Positions 1 through 11,350 of a stretch of 64,000 nucleotides of DNA are shown here, piece by piece. Each line of letters begins with the position of its first letter. Position 1 is the stretch's first letter. The stretch is taken from positions 30,670,424-30,734,423 of the forward strand of contig OY987226.1 of the NCBI GenBank assembly GCA_963920705.1. The letters are read 5' to 3'. The notes beneath the pieces were generated by a model that had not been told where the DNA came from, did not search any database, and worked only from the letters and a program-made list of their open reading frames with translations. Source of the stretch: Odiellus spinosus (taxonomy: Eukaryota > Arthropoda > Arachnida > Opiliones > Phalangiidae). The position numbers and the translations under genes are program-made.

Positions 1-950
1 ATCTTTGCGTTCCCGGGGATTTTTTTTAATTCCATCGGGTATATTTAAGCAAAGATTCTTGTCCCAATGGACCGAATCCTAAACCTGGATAGGTGCGGGT
101 TTTTCGGTCGAATGGGACAGTCCCATTGGACCGAATCCGCCAAAGTGCGGAGTATTCGGTCGAATGGGAATGCGTTCGGTCCATTGGGATTCGGTGCAAT
201 GGAACTGAAGCGGAAAAAACTATATATATAAATATATATACGAAATGCCATCCACAAGGTCAAAGGCCAAAGGCTATTAAAAAGAACGTCGCTAGCTTTC
301 AACGGATCGCTCCCTGGACTAGACTGGTCAGGAAGACGACAAGTACAGAGGAAACAAAAAGTACTTGGTCGGCATATTCTCGGACCTCAACGAGTCTCGA
401 GTTTGTTTAATTAAAATAGTAATCGGGTTGTTTGACGCCTCGCATAATTCAATCGCGTCGAGAAAGTATACGAACGGTCCCGGTAAAACGACGAAAGTGC
501 GTATGTGCGACGGTGTTTGAAAGAGAGAGTGAGAGCGAATGAATCGGTGATGTACTATGGTGTTTTCTTTTAATTTCGTATATAATATTTTGGAGGGATT
601 TTAAATTGTTTGTCGGGATTACTCGATTAAGGGGAAAGGTTAACTTTAAATTGGGTACTCAGATTATCAGTTGGTTAGATTGTTTGATAAGTTACATATT
701 AAAATATTTTGCTTGGATATTTATATCGGACCATTTATTTCTTATCATCCCCTATACCGAGATTACCCGGTGAACACTTTTAACGTGAAGCCTTGTTTTA
801 TGTTAGCGCTAGGGGAAACCGACAAGTAAGTCCTTGAAAGAGAACGGTATCGAAATTTGCGTGACAATATATTATATTTTTTTTAAACCAAGAAACAAGA
901 AGTCGCGTATGACTAAGCCAAGCAATTCCTAAAAAACTTTAAAAGCATGG
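1..950. other. Gene-free AT-rich flank with clustered short inverted motifs
   Basis: I see no gene here. Between about 60 and 200 the motif CCCATTGGACCGAATCC and its reverse forms recur several times in both orientations, followed by a TATATATA tract near 222-240. The same combination (GGACCGAATCCCATTCG, then a TATATATA tract) appears at 39290-39410 inside the P element, so this is probably the edge or interior of another dispersed repeat. The open frames here are short, overlap on both strands and show no recognisable domain. Confidence 0.4.
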
Positions 951-1612
951 AGGATTCCAAACATTAAAAAAAACATAGAGGATGGCAAACAAAAACAAGA
1001 TGGTTAAGCCCATAGGAATAGCTAGACCCATGACATTGTAAAAGAGGCTGAAATGAATGATGCTATAGTAGGGGCTTGTTATGCATGCATAATCCTCTTT
1101 GAGCAATTTGAATGGCGTTTCGAGATTCCCTTAAACACGAAGTTGCGTAAAGTTTTTCAAATCATGCTTTTCAAATCATGTTTATCAAATCATGTTTTTC
1201 AAATCATGTTTTTCAAATCATGTTTTTCAACTTGGCTACCTGTGAACGCGTCTTCATATCTAATCTTTATTAATTTATCTTGGATACCCGTGTGAACGCG
1301 TTTATATCTAGTCCTTTTTATTTATCTTGGATACCCGTGTGAAAGCGACTTTATATCTAATCGTTATTAATTTATCTTGGATACCCGTGTGTACGCGGCT
1401 TTATATCTAATCTTAATTTTTCTTTGATTGCAGTCTGAACGCGGATTTATATCTAATCTTTATTAATTTATCTTGGATGCCCGTGTGAACGCGGCTTTAT
1501 ATCTTATATTTATCCATTTTTAATTTAGATATACGTGCGAACGGGCATTTATATATTATCTTTGTCATTTTAACTTGGATACTCGTGCGAACGAGCCTTT
1601 ATATCTATTCTA
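951..1612 (+). repeat. Dispersed repeat block, copy 1 (AAATCATGTTTTTC array plus ~50-bp tandem units)
   Basis: A direct duplicate of 5446-6165. Both copies carry the segment around AAGCCCATAGGAATAGC, then a short array of AAATCATGTTTTTC-like units (1150-1230 here, about 5605-5725 in the other copy). Tandem units of about 50 bp follow, built on CTTGGATACCCGTGTGAACG and TTTATATCTAATC. The open frame across the array is a by-product of the repeat and is not thought to be a gene. Confidence 0.7.
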
Positions 1613-3422
1613 TATTATATCAAAAATTTCTTTGCGAACAAAGACCCAGAAGGACATGTTATGGCCTTGAATGTCTGACAGATATTTAATTTTCTTTTAA
1701 AACATTAAATTTAAATACAATTAAATTTTCTTTTAAAACATGAAATTTAAATATAATTAGATTTTCTTTTAAAACGAAATTTAAATATAATCACAATCTG
1801 GCACGATTTAGAGTTTCAAATTTCAAAACAACTTCATTTTATTCACTCGGAAATATTTAAGAAAAAACATAACAGACGATTTTCTCCCATTGACGCTTAA
1901 CATTAAATTTCGCTTAAATATTTTTCAGGGAAAACGTGTATTGAACTGTTATTTTTCAGTATAACGCGAGTCCACTTTTTGTTTTCTTAATTTAACCCGA
2001 ATTTCCACGACTCACAATTGAACGGATCGTTAAAAATACTCGCCGGTTTATTGGAATGGGTATATGATAAAGGGAAATGTGTTTTTTAAAGCCCGTTTAA
2101 AGTCACCTTCTTTTCTAACTTAGCAGACGACGCAAACCATAACAATTTGTACTTTCAAAGCTATATTGCGCGCGCGAGGGAAGAGAATTTCAAAGCGAAG
2201 AATTTTAGAGCGGATAAGGTTTTTAAATAAATTGTAATACTTTCGTTTTTCTTTTCATTAAAACCGTACAATTTAAATGATGATTTCCACAAGGGACCAC
2301 TAATTAGTTATTAGGAGTTATAATAAAACATTATCCATGGATTTGGTTTGTTCGTTTGCAACCTAAATTAAAATATGGGGAATTTTTTTCCCTTTAAATT
2401 CCTTGTATAAGCATTCATAAGCTAACATGAACGAATTGCCTCGACTAAAATCGAGGAGTTATAATAAAACATTATCCATGGATTAGGTTTGTTCGTTTGC
2501 AACCTAAATTAAAAAATGGGGATTTTTTATTCCCTTTAAATTCCTTGTATAAGCATTCATAAGCTAACATGAACGAATTGCCTCGACTAAAGTCGAGGAG
2601 TTGTAATAAAACATTATCCATGGATTAGGTTTGTTCGTTTGCAACCTAGATTAAAAATTAAAATATGAGGAATTTTTTCCCTTTAAATTCCTTGTATAAG
2701 CATTCATAAGCTAACATGAACGAATTGCCTCGACTAAAGTCGAGAAGTTGTAATAAAACATTATCCATGGATTAGGTTTGTTCGTTTGCAACCTAGATTA
2801 AAAATTAAAATATGAGGAATTTTTTCCCTTTAAATTCCTTGTATAAGCATTCATAAGCTAACATGAACGAATTGCCTCGACTAAAGTCGAGGAGTTGTAA
2901 TAAAACATTATCCAATTTAGGTATGAGATCAGATCATAGAACTTTGATTCTATGCCTAAAGCCAAAGCTAAATTAAGTCAATTTTTCTGTCGAACGAAAA
3001 GTTTCGTTTTGTTTGACACGCAATCCCTGAAAAATAATTAAGCGAAATTTATTGTTAAGCGTCAATGGGAGAAAATCGTCTGTTATGTTTTTTCTTAAAT
3101 ATTTCCGAGTGAATAAAATCAGTTGTTTTGAAATTTGAAACTCTAAATCGTGCCAGATTGTGATTATATTTAAATTTCGTTTTAAAAGAAAATCTAATTA
3201 TATTTAAATTTCATGTTTTAAAAGAAAATTTAATTGTATTTAAATTTAATGTTTTAAAAGAAAATTAAATATCTGTCACTTCAGACATTCAAGGCCATAA
3301 CATGTCCTTCTGGGTCTTTGTTCGCAAAGACATTTTTGATATAATATCTGTCACTTCAGACATTCAAGGCCATAACATGTCCTTCTGGGTCTTTGTTCGC
3401 AAAGACATTTTTGATATAATAT
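1613..3422. mobile_element. Foldback-type element with ~320-bp terminal inverted repeats
   Basis: The sequence at about 1613-1932 is repeated as its reverse complement at about 3026-3347. Landmarks shared by the arms are GGCCTTGAATGTCTGACAG, the run of TTTTAAAACAT units and AACAGACGATTTTCTCCC. The outer 75 bp of the right arm is duplicated in tandem (3272-3346 and 3347-3421). The interior holds four full and one partial copy of a 141-148 bp tandem unit, starting near 2314, 2455, 2597, 2745 and 2892; most copies contain a small palindrome, CCTCGACTAAAGTCGAGG. No open frame of note is present. Long arms with internal tandem repeats and no transposase are characteristic of foldback (FB-like) elements. 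Confidence 0.75.
2314..2910 (+). repeat. Tandem array, ~145-bp unit, inside the foldback element
   Basis: Four full units and a partial fifth, each beginning near GTAATAAAACATTATCC and ending with CCTCGACTAAAGTCGAGG, a self-complementary 18-mer. Copies differ by scattered substitutions and small indels. Confidence 0.8.
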
Positions 3423-3469
3423 CTGTCATTTCAGTCTAATATATATAAGTGTTAACTTATATATTAAAA

Positions 3470-4920
3470 GACTAGCCCTTTAAAAAGTGATTCAGTCAAA
3501 TCTCTACATTTTTACCATTGCCCTTTAAACCCAATTAAAATTAATCTTTTCATAATTTTTGATGTTAATAGCTGCGGCAGCCGCACTTGATTCAGTCAAA
3601 TCTCTACATTTTTACCAGTGCCCTTTAATCCCAATTAAAATTAATTTTTTCATAATTTTTGATGTTAATACTTCCGGCAGCCGCACTTGATTCAGTCAAA
3701 TCTCTACATTTTTACCATTGCCCTTTAAACCCAATTAAAATTAATTTTTTTCACAAATTTTGATGTTAATAGCTAGGGTAGCCTCACTTGATTCAGTCAG
3801 ATCTCTACATTTTTACCAGTGCCCTTTAAACCCAATTAAAATTAATTTTTTCACAATTTTTGATGTTAATAGCTGGGACAGCCGCACTTGATTCAGTCAA
3901 ATCTCTACATTTTTACCAGTGCCCTTTAATCCCAATTAAAATTAATTTTTTCATAATTTTTGATGTTAATACTTCCGGCAGCCGCACTTGATTCAGTCAA
4001 ATCTCTACATTTTTACCATTGCCCTTTAAACCCAATTAAAATTAATTTTTTTCACAAATTTTGATGTTCATAGCTGGGGCAGCATCACTTGATTCAGTCA
4101 GATCTCTACATTTTTACCATTGCCCTTTAAACCCAATTAAAATTAATTTTTTCACAATTTTTGATGTTAATAGCTGGGACAGCATCACTTGATTCAGTCA
4201 GATCTCTACATTTTTACCATTGCCCTTTAATCCCAATTAAAATTAATTTTTTCATAATTTTAGATGTTAATACTTTCGGCAGCCGCACTTGATTCAGTCA
4301 AATCTCTACATTTTTACCATTGCCCTTTAAACCCAATTAAAATTAATTTCTTCATTTTTTATGTTAATAGCTGCGGCAGCTGCACTTCTTTCAGTCAAAT
4401 TTCTACATTTTTACCATTGCCCATTTTTGATGTTAATACCTCTGGCAGCCCCAAAGCGAGACACTGAAATCTCTAAATTTTCCCCATTGCCCTTTAAACC
4501 AAATTTAAATTAATTTTTTGATCAATTTTGATGTTAATACCTCCGGCAGCCGCAGTAAAATCTTTATATTTTCCCCATTGCCCTTTAAACAAAATTAAAA
4601 TAAATTTTTTGATCAATTTTGATGTTAATACCTCCGACAGCCGCAGTGAAATCTTTATATTTTCCCCATTGCCCTTTAAACCAAATTTAAATTAATTTTT
4701 TCATCAATTTTGATGTTAATACCTCCGACAGCCGCAGCGAAATCTTAATATTTTCCCCCATTGCCCTTTAAACCAAATTTAAATTAATTTTTTCATGAAT
4801 TTTGATGTTAATACCTCCGACAGCCGCAGTGAAATCTTTATAATTTTCCATTATCCTTTAAACTAAATTCCAATTAATTTTTTCATTATTTTTGATGTTA
4901 ATACCTTCCTTATTGCCGTT
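3470..4920 (+). repeat. Satellite array, about 14 units of 90-103 bp
   Basis: The landmarks TTGATTCAGTCAAATCTC, TTTTTACCATTGCCCTTTAA and TTTTGATGTTAATA recur every 100-101 bp from about 3489 to 4290. A shorter 90-95 bp variant that has lost part of the unit continues from about 4440 to 4900. The variants follow one another in blocks, as expected from unequal exchange. The open frame at 4264-4467 is a chance reading of the units. Confidence 0.85.
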
Positions 4921-5024
4921 CGGAATGGCAAGTCGTTCGGAATTTCACTCATTTTTAAAAAGGAGAATACTTTTAAGGCGGAGAAATTGAAACTTAATGT
5001 TATTCTATGGGATTTAGATTTTTT

Positions 5025-5445
5025 GTAGGAGACTTACCTTTCAGATTTATTTTCTAATGATTCCAGATATTTTTCGGGCTTTATTTTAAGACTAATTTTA
5101 TAATTTTACACCGATTAGTTTGGCCACAATCTATCTATAAAAACGGCAAAAATATGAAGGAGGAGAAATTAAGTCATTAGCGTTCAATACCCATAGCCTC
5201 CAAACCTAGCGCGTGAATTTAAAAAGCTAAAGAAAACCTAAGCCTAATTTGTCAAATAAGGCTTAGGTTTTTGCCTTTAATTTTTCGTCCGTTTTCATAA
5301 ATAGATTGTGGGCCAACTAATTGGTGTAAAATTATGAAATTAGTCTTAAAATAAAGCTTGAAACTTAATTCATACCACACGGAAAATTCAAGTCTGAAAA
5401 ATATCTGAAAGTATTAGAAAATAAATCTGAAAGGTAAGCCACTTT
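5025..5445. mobile_element. MITE-like inverted-repeat element, copy 1
   Basis: Arms of about 120-150 bp face each other: the left arm opens with ACTTACCTTTCAGATTTATT and the right arm ends with AATAAATCTGAAAGGTAAG. The centre is a smaller palindrome, AAACCTAAGCCTAATTTG followed by its inverse. Related copies lie at 11998-12415 and 12502-12890. There is no coding capacity. I cannot fix a target-site duplication by eye, so the superfamily is left open. Confidence 0.7.
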
Positions 5446-6535
5446 CAACAAGACGGTCAAGCCCATAGGAATAGCTAGACCCATGACATTGTAAAAGAGG
5501 CTGAAAAGAATTATGCTATATCAGGGGCTTGTTATGCATGCATAAACCTCTTTGAACAATTTGCATGGCGTTTCGAGATTCCTTTAAACACGAAGTTGCG
5601 TAAAGTTTTTCAAATCATGTTTGTCAAATCATGTTTATCAAATCATATTTGTCAAATCATGTTTGTCAAATCATTTTTGTCAAATCATTTTTGTCAAATC
5701 ATGTTTGTCAAATCATGTTTTTCAACTTGGCTACCTGTGAACGCGTCTTCATATCTAATCTTTATTAATTTATCTTCGATACCCGTGTGAATACGTCTTT
5801 ATATCTAATCTTTATTAATTTATCTTGGATACCCGTGTGAACGCGTTTATATCTAGTCCTTTTTAATTTATCTTGGATACCCGTGTGAAAGCGGCTTTAT
5901 ATCTAATCTTTATTAATTTTTCTTGGATACCCGTGTGTACGCGGCTTTATATCTAATCTTAATTTTTCTTTGATAGCCGTCTGAACGCGGATTTATATCT
6001 AATCTTTATTAATTTATCTTGGATGCCCGTGTGAACGCGGCTTTATATCTTATATTCATTCATTTTTAATTTAGATACCCGTGCGAACGGGCATTTATAT
6101 ATTATCTTTGTCATTTTAACTTGGATACTCATGCGAACGAGCCTTTATATCTATTCTATATTAAGTCATTTTATCTTGGATACCCTGTGAACACGCCTTT
6201 ATATCTAATCTTTATTAATTTTTACCTTGGATACCCGTGAAAACTCACCTTAATATCTAAAATTTATTAATTCATTTTATCTTGGACACCCGTGAAAACA
6301 CGCCTTTATCCAATCAAACTACTAGAAAATATTGAATATCTTCAAAAATATCTTTTATATTAAATTTATGTTTCAGCAACATTGGTTTTTAGATTAAGTT
6401 AAATCATTTAATCAGTTTTAATTTCAATTTAATGGAATATTACGCTTCAATTCAGTAAAAGCTATAACCTCAGAAGGCTAAAATAGACTCGAATCCAAAA
6501 GATACTATATAAGGCGTTCGTTTATCATTATAAAC
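5446..6535 (+). repeat. Dispersed repeat block, copy 2, ending at the Harbinger insertion
   Basis: Its first 720 bp duplicate 951-1612. From about 6163 it matches 13236-13610. The match is interrupted at 6536 by the Harbinger insertions and resumes at 11351, so 6163-6535 plus 11351-11765 is one ancestral block corresponding to 13236-13985. It carries the same ~50-bp tandem units with CCCGTGTGAACG cores. Confidence 0.75.
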
Positions 6536-6682
6536 TTAAGCCGACTACACATTACACCGTTTTGGGAGCGTGCGCGTCGTGGCGCACCGGGCCGTTTTGA
6601 CGCCATCAACGTCGATGGTAGGTACGTCGCGCCCCGCAACGGGATGAGAGTTCACATTTTCGCGTCTGCTTTCTGCTCAAAA

Positions 6683-8425
6683 ATGGATTCGGATTCTGAA
6701 AACGACGACTTGGCTCTTGCCATAATTTTAACTAGAAGAGGCAGAAAGCGCAAAAATAGGAATGTGTGGCTTCATCCATACTTAACAAGGCGAAAAAGGC
6801 TTTCGGAATTTAATAATTTACTGATTGAATTTAGAATAGAAAATCAAAATTTTTATTTCCAATATTTTCGTATGTATCCCGCCACAATGGATCATCTGCT
6901 AAGTCTAGTGGGCCCTAAGCTCAAGAAAATTCATACTCAATTTCGTGAACCTATTTCTGAAAAAGAGCGTCTAGCAATAACGTTAAGGTGAGCCAAAATA
7001 TATTGTATACTTATATAATTCAAAAGATCCATCATAACAAAGTTTGATTAATGTTTGAAATAGATATTTGGCTACCGAAGATAGCATGCAGACTGTATCA
7101 TTCAATATGAGAGTCGGAAGATCCACTACTTCACAAATTATCAGAGAAACATGCAGGGCTCTATGGGATGCGCTACAGCGCGAATATCTTCCTCAACCAT
7201 CTCTTGCCAAGTTTTCTTCAATTAGTAAACACTTTTGGCACAAGTGGCAGTATCCAAATTGTTTGGGTGCCATCGACGGTAAACACATTCGAATTCAGGT
7301 AATCTTTATAGCACTATCTTTACACTAGATTCTTTGAAACCATTTTTAATCGTTTTCAAAAGGTGTGAAAGTAAAACCTCTTGGTCAAAAAATGGAATAA
7401 GTCGCTTGAAAAGTAGATCTGAACATTGTAAACGGGTTGAAAAAGGTTTCATGGAGCTTATATCTAGCCTTCACTAATATACAATCGAGTTTTGAGTGTT
7501 AGTTCCATCTTAAACAAGCAACACTTAAAAAGATTAATTTGAGATTGTTTTTCAGGCCCCCCACAACTCTGGCAGTGATTTTTTCAATTACAAAAAGTAC
7601 TTCAGCATAGTTCTGTTGGCTATTTCTGACGCTCAATACAGACTAGTCACTGTGGATATTGGCGATAGCGGACACCATAGTGATTCAGGAATATTAACAA
7701 ATTCTACGTTTTGGAAAGCCCTGACAGCTAACAAAGTAGAGATTCCTCCACCCGCACCTTTACCTGGAACAAACGAAGTCATACCTCATATGCTCATAGG
7801 AGATGGTGGCTTTCCACTCAACAAATAAATTATAATATATTATATAATTAGTATATGTTATTGTACAATAATTATCAATCATAATTCTATAGTTTTTTGA
7901 TGCGTCCTTATAACCGCCCAAATTTACCAAAAGAGCAAAAGATTTTCAATTATAGATTATCACGGGCAAGGCGAATACTGGAGAACACGTTTGGAATTTT
8001 AGCAGCAAGGTGTGGAATAAATAATATTTGTACATTATAAACATTTTTACACCACGTATAATTAATCCTTTAGGTGGAGAATCCTTCTTCGACCCATTAT
8101 TGCGTCGGAAGAAACCACATTGGAAGTAGTGAAAGCCATATGTGTTCTCCATAACTACCTCAGGGAAATTGTTTTAAACAAAGAGTCTAAATGTGAAAAT
8201 AAATACTGCCCCCCTAATTTTGTAGATAGGGAACATCAAGATGGAAAAATCATTCCTGGGGAATGGAGACTGGAGACTTGTGTAGATAACGTAGCTAACA
8301 TGAGAAAATTAGGTCGTCAGAGTGCTAGAAATTATACCAGGCAAAGCGAACAAATTCGTGTGAAACTAACAAACTTTTTCAATTCTGAAATTGGTAGTGT
8401 ATATTGGCAAGATTTTCAAATATGA
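6683..8425 (+). CDS. PIF/Harbinger DDE transposase (HARBI1-like), five exons, one lost splice donor
   Basis: Five exons can be read: 6683-6987, 7064-7298, 7556-7824, 7893-8009 and 8074-8425. They sum to 1278 nt, a 425-residue protein of normal length for the family. Visible landmarks are RYLATEDS and FNMRVGRST early, GAIDGKH with the first catalytic Asp in exon 2, IGDGGF with the second Asp in exon 3, and ILENTFG with the catalytic Glu in exon 4. Introns 1, 2 and 4 have GT-AG ends. Intron 3 starts AT at 7825 where GT is needed to keep phase; read through, it gives an immediate stop at 7826. The upstream ATG at 6644 is possible, but MDSDSEN at 6683 looks the natural start. The protein would cut and paste the element together with the MADF partner. 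This copy is probably inactive because of the donor change. Confidence 0.88.
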
Positions 8426-8516
8426 AGTTCGAAAAATTTTATTAACAATAAAATGAATTAACAATAAAATGAAGATGATGTGATGTGAAAGTATGCATTA
8501 AAATTGACAAATAATT

Positions 8517-9742
8517 TCATTCAGAACCATATTCTAGTTCAAACAATATGTCTTCAATTTTTTTCGAGCTAAACCCTGTTTTTTCGGTTCCAACGCCTCT
8601 ATTCGAGAAACCAATGACATGCAATATAGCCCAACTGATGACTGGGTTTTATATTCGCCTGGATTTTTTTTCTGTCCGCAATATTCTTTAGAATTTCCAG
8701 TTCTAAATCTTCCTTTTTTCTTTTTGTATTTGGTTGCCTCTTAACTGGTTTGCTTTCATCCAACGAGCTTTCATCTCTGAAATTATTTCAGTTTTATTGA
8801 ATGCGAAAAGTGGCTATTACAATCCACAAGGCTTTTAGAGGAAGCAGATAAAGAAAAAGAATTTAGTTTAGTTAGCAAGTATCATAGATGTCACAAGCAA
8901 TCAAGCATAAGTTTTTTGTGTTTAATCTTTTTTCCATAATATTCCTAACAGATAATTATTAATTAGTTAAATTCCTCTAAAATCCTTGCTATAATTATAG
9001 AAATATAAGCAATAAATTACTTAAATCCAGAAGATTGACCATCAGTAAACGCTTCACCATCACAGCTAAGTTCTAGATCTGGTGGGATTATAAATCCTGA
9101 AGCCCCAGATGTTTCATTGTCAGTTACATCACCTCCACCTTCAGATAGTTCCGAATGCGTGTTTTCATCAGTTGAATTGTCTCGGTAGTTGGAAATGGTA
9201 CTAGAAAAGTGAAAAGAAAGTTAACATACTTTTCGAGAATTTCAGAAGCCAGTTTATAACCTTTTGTGCTTTATATGATCATTCAAGAAGCTCAACTGGG
9301 AATACAAGGACCATTTTTGCGAGGCAATAGCCTCTGACCCTGTAGGCAAATTTGCCATCTTCTTTTCCCTTGTGTAACGATCTCTTATCGTTTTCCACCT
9401 TTTTTTTGACTCGGCCTCTACGGGAATAAAATTTGTATTTTAACTTGATTAAGAATTAGGTTATATTGAAAGAAAACCTTGGTTATTTCTTGAATGTGTG
9501 TACCGCATAATTCCCTTTATTTGCACAATATTTAGGAATAGTCAAGGCTTCGCAAAATAAGCTCTCTTGTATGAGTTTATACTAAAAACAAAAGATAACT
9601 AACCTGTTGATAACAGCTCCATGGAAATATCTCTCCATAATCCTTCTTTCTTTTTAAAATCTTTGAAATCTGCTCTACGCAAATCGTAAATTTGGGGCCT
9701 TCTTCTAACGGCTTCAATGAGTCTTTCGTCAAAATCCGCCAT
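8517..9742 (-). CDS. Harbinger accessory MADF-domain protein, four exons, two homopolymer frameshifts
   Basis: Exons on the minus strand are 9742-9604, 9417-9261, 9200-9021 and 8776-8517, all with GT-AG introns and matching phases. Residues 1-100 form a MADF domain: RLIEAVRRRPQIYDLR, LWRDISMELLS, and SKKRWKTIRDRYTREKK. The C-terminal exon ends in a BESS-like stretch (MSLVSRIEALEPKKQ). Reading that exon through needs one extra A in each of two A-runs, at 8664-8671 and 8558-8564; with both the gene sums to 738 nt (245 residues). In this superfamily the partner protein binds element ends and helps bring the nuclease into the nucleus. The indels could be decay or homopolymer errors in the assembly. 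Confidence 0.82.
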
Positions 9743-9764
9743 TTCAATTTCAGTCTAGTGTAGA

Positions 9765-10230
9765 TTCCCCCCATTTCACCCAAAATATTTCCCCCAATTA
9801 CCATTTCGCCCAATCCCATTTTACCCAATTCCCATTTCTCTATGTACATTTCACCCAATTCCCATTTCACCCAAATCCCATTTCGCCCAAATAAATTTCT
9901 CCTAAAACGACTGAAAAATAATATTTACATGAATAGATTTTATTTTTTTATTTGGTTCCTTCTACGTCCTTAATTAATTCGGCCCTAACTTCATGATATA
10001 TCTGAAATTTATTATATGAAGCGTATTTTTATTTACAAAAGTTGTAAACCTAACCTAACCTAACCTAAACTTCATTCGTTGAAATCCCAATAATCTATAA
10101 AAAAATTGTAGGCTATAATCCCTGGTTGAAAGTGACATAGGGGTAAACGGGAATTGTGGCTAACGCGATTGGGTGAAACGAGAAATAATTTTTTTGGGTA
10201 AAAGATAATCATTGCCAAATCCTATTTTGG
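9765..10230. repeat. Short-period CCCAATT/ATTTCACC repeats and an interstitial telomere-like tract
   Basis: From 9765 to 9890 a degenerate unit of about 16 bp (ATTTCACCCAATTCCC) repeats; inverse versions (GGGTGAAA, TTTGGGTAAAA) lie at 10165-10225. At 10049-10068 there are four copies of CCTAA, the complement of the arthropod telomere repeat TTAGG. This subterminal region of the Harbinger element contains no gene. Confidence 0.6.
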
Positions 10231-10463
10231 GTAAAATGGGGGGACACCCTAGTGGAGTCGGGATTTTTTTACGAAGTGAAGAAAAAAAAAACGACACGCA
10301 CGCCGCCAAAGCTCGGAATTCGAAGCTTTGGCGTTTCGCGACGTTTCCTTCGCGCCGAGGTGACGGCGTAGCATTTTGAGAGCGTTTTGACGGCGTTTGG
10401 AAAACGTTGCGCCGCGCCACGACGCGCACGCTCCCAAAACGGTGTAATGTGTAGTAGGCTTTA

Positions 10464-11347
10464 AGCTTACTACACATTACAGCGTTTTGAGAGCGTGCGT
10501 GACGCGAGGTGGCGCGGCGTTTTGATGGCGTCACCGCTGGTGATACGTACGTCGCGCCACCCAACGGTGTGAAAGTTCACATTATCGCGTTAAGCATCGT
10601 GGTCAATAAAATTTTTGAAGCTTATACCATTTTCAGTCAAGGCGTAACTAGCCGGTTTGATCAGATTTAACAGGGGTTTAATGACAATTAACTTTATGTT
10701 TATTGAACTGAGAAGGCTATGGATACCTCAGTTAAATCTGGTTAAACCAGGATTAATTACTCTTCGTGTGAAGAGGGTATTACACTTTTCCAAGAGAAGC
10801 TTATATCAAATTCATTTAGAAATGCGCTTTTCTGTCACCTCAAGCTAGATAACCTGGTTTAGTAAAGCAAAGCTAGATTTAAGCTTCAACATAGACTTTC
10901 CACTAGCCAAGCAGTCACTTTCTGTGTCTCGAAAGATTGAATGTGATAATATGGTAACCAAGGCTTAGTGGACTAGCTGTATAATATATTGTAACTGTAA
11001 ATAATAAATTGGCGAAACTAACCTACTGTACATAATTCTGAACCAATGATAGTCCACAAAACCTACTTCTTTTTGAAATCTTAGAAATCTGGTTATTTTC
11101 GATCCTAAATTGCCGATTTTTTACGTACCGACTTTAATTGTCGAATCTGCCATTTTTACCATGAAACGGAGTTAAAACGTCACGCACGCTCTCAAAAGCT
11201 CGGAATTCCGAACTCTCGCGTTTTGAAGCGTTTCGTTGACGGCGTGTCGATGGCGTAGCGTTTTAGAAGCGTTTCAGCGACGTTTCACAAACGCCGCGCC
11301 GCGTCACGTCACGCATGCTCTCAAAACGGTGTAATGTGTAGTAGGCT
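10464..11347. mobile_element. Non-autonomous Harbinger-related element, TSD TTA
   Basis: The ends match those of the neighbouring Harbinger element: ACTACACATTACAGCGTTTT on the left and its inverse, ending AATGTGTAGTAGGCT, on the right. TTA flanks it at 10461-10463 (shared with the first element) and 11348-11350. The interior has no transposase. About 10620-10800 resembles 37310-37440 in reverse orientation (GGCGTAACTAGC, ATTGAACTGAGAAGGCTA), so a small third repeat is embedded. Confidence 0.8.
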
Positions 11348-11350
11348 TTA

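Larger units (their letters stand above)
6539..10460 (+). mobile_element. PIF/Harbinger transposon, near-complete, TSD TTA
   Basis: The left end (AGCCGACTACACATTACACC, then GTTTTGGGAGCGTGCG) is the inverse of the right end (CACGCTCCCAAAACGGTG, then TAATGTGTAGTAGGCT). A TTA lies on each side (6536-6538 and 10461-10463), which is the TWA target duplication of this superfamily. The 3.9-kb interior holds the two genes expected of an autonomous element: a DDE nuclease on the plus strand and a MADF (Myb/SANT-like) protein on the minus strand, converging near 8.45 kb. The paralogous block at 13236-13985 lacks this insertion, which confirms the boundaries. Confidence 0.93.

Noticed and set aside
1150-1230. 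CRISPR-like array of AAATCATG units (also 5605-5725)
   Set aside because: Units are contiguous without unique spacers, and the genome is eukaryotic.
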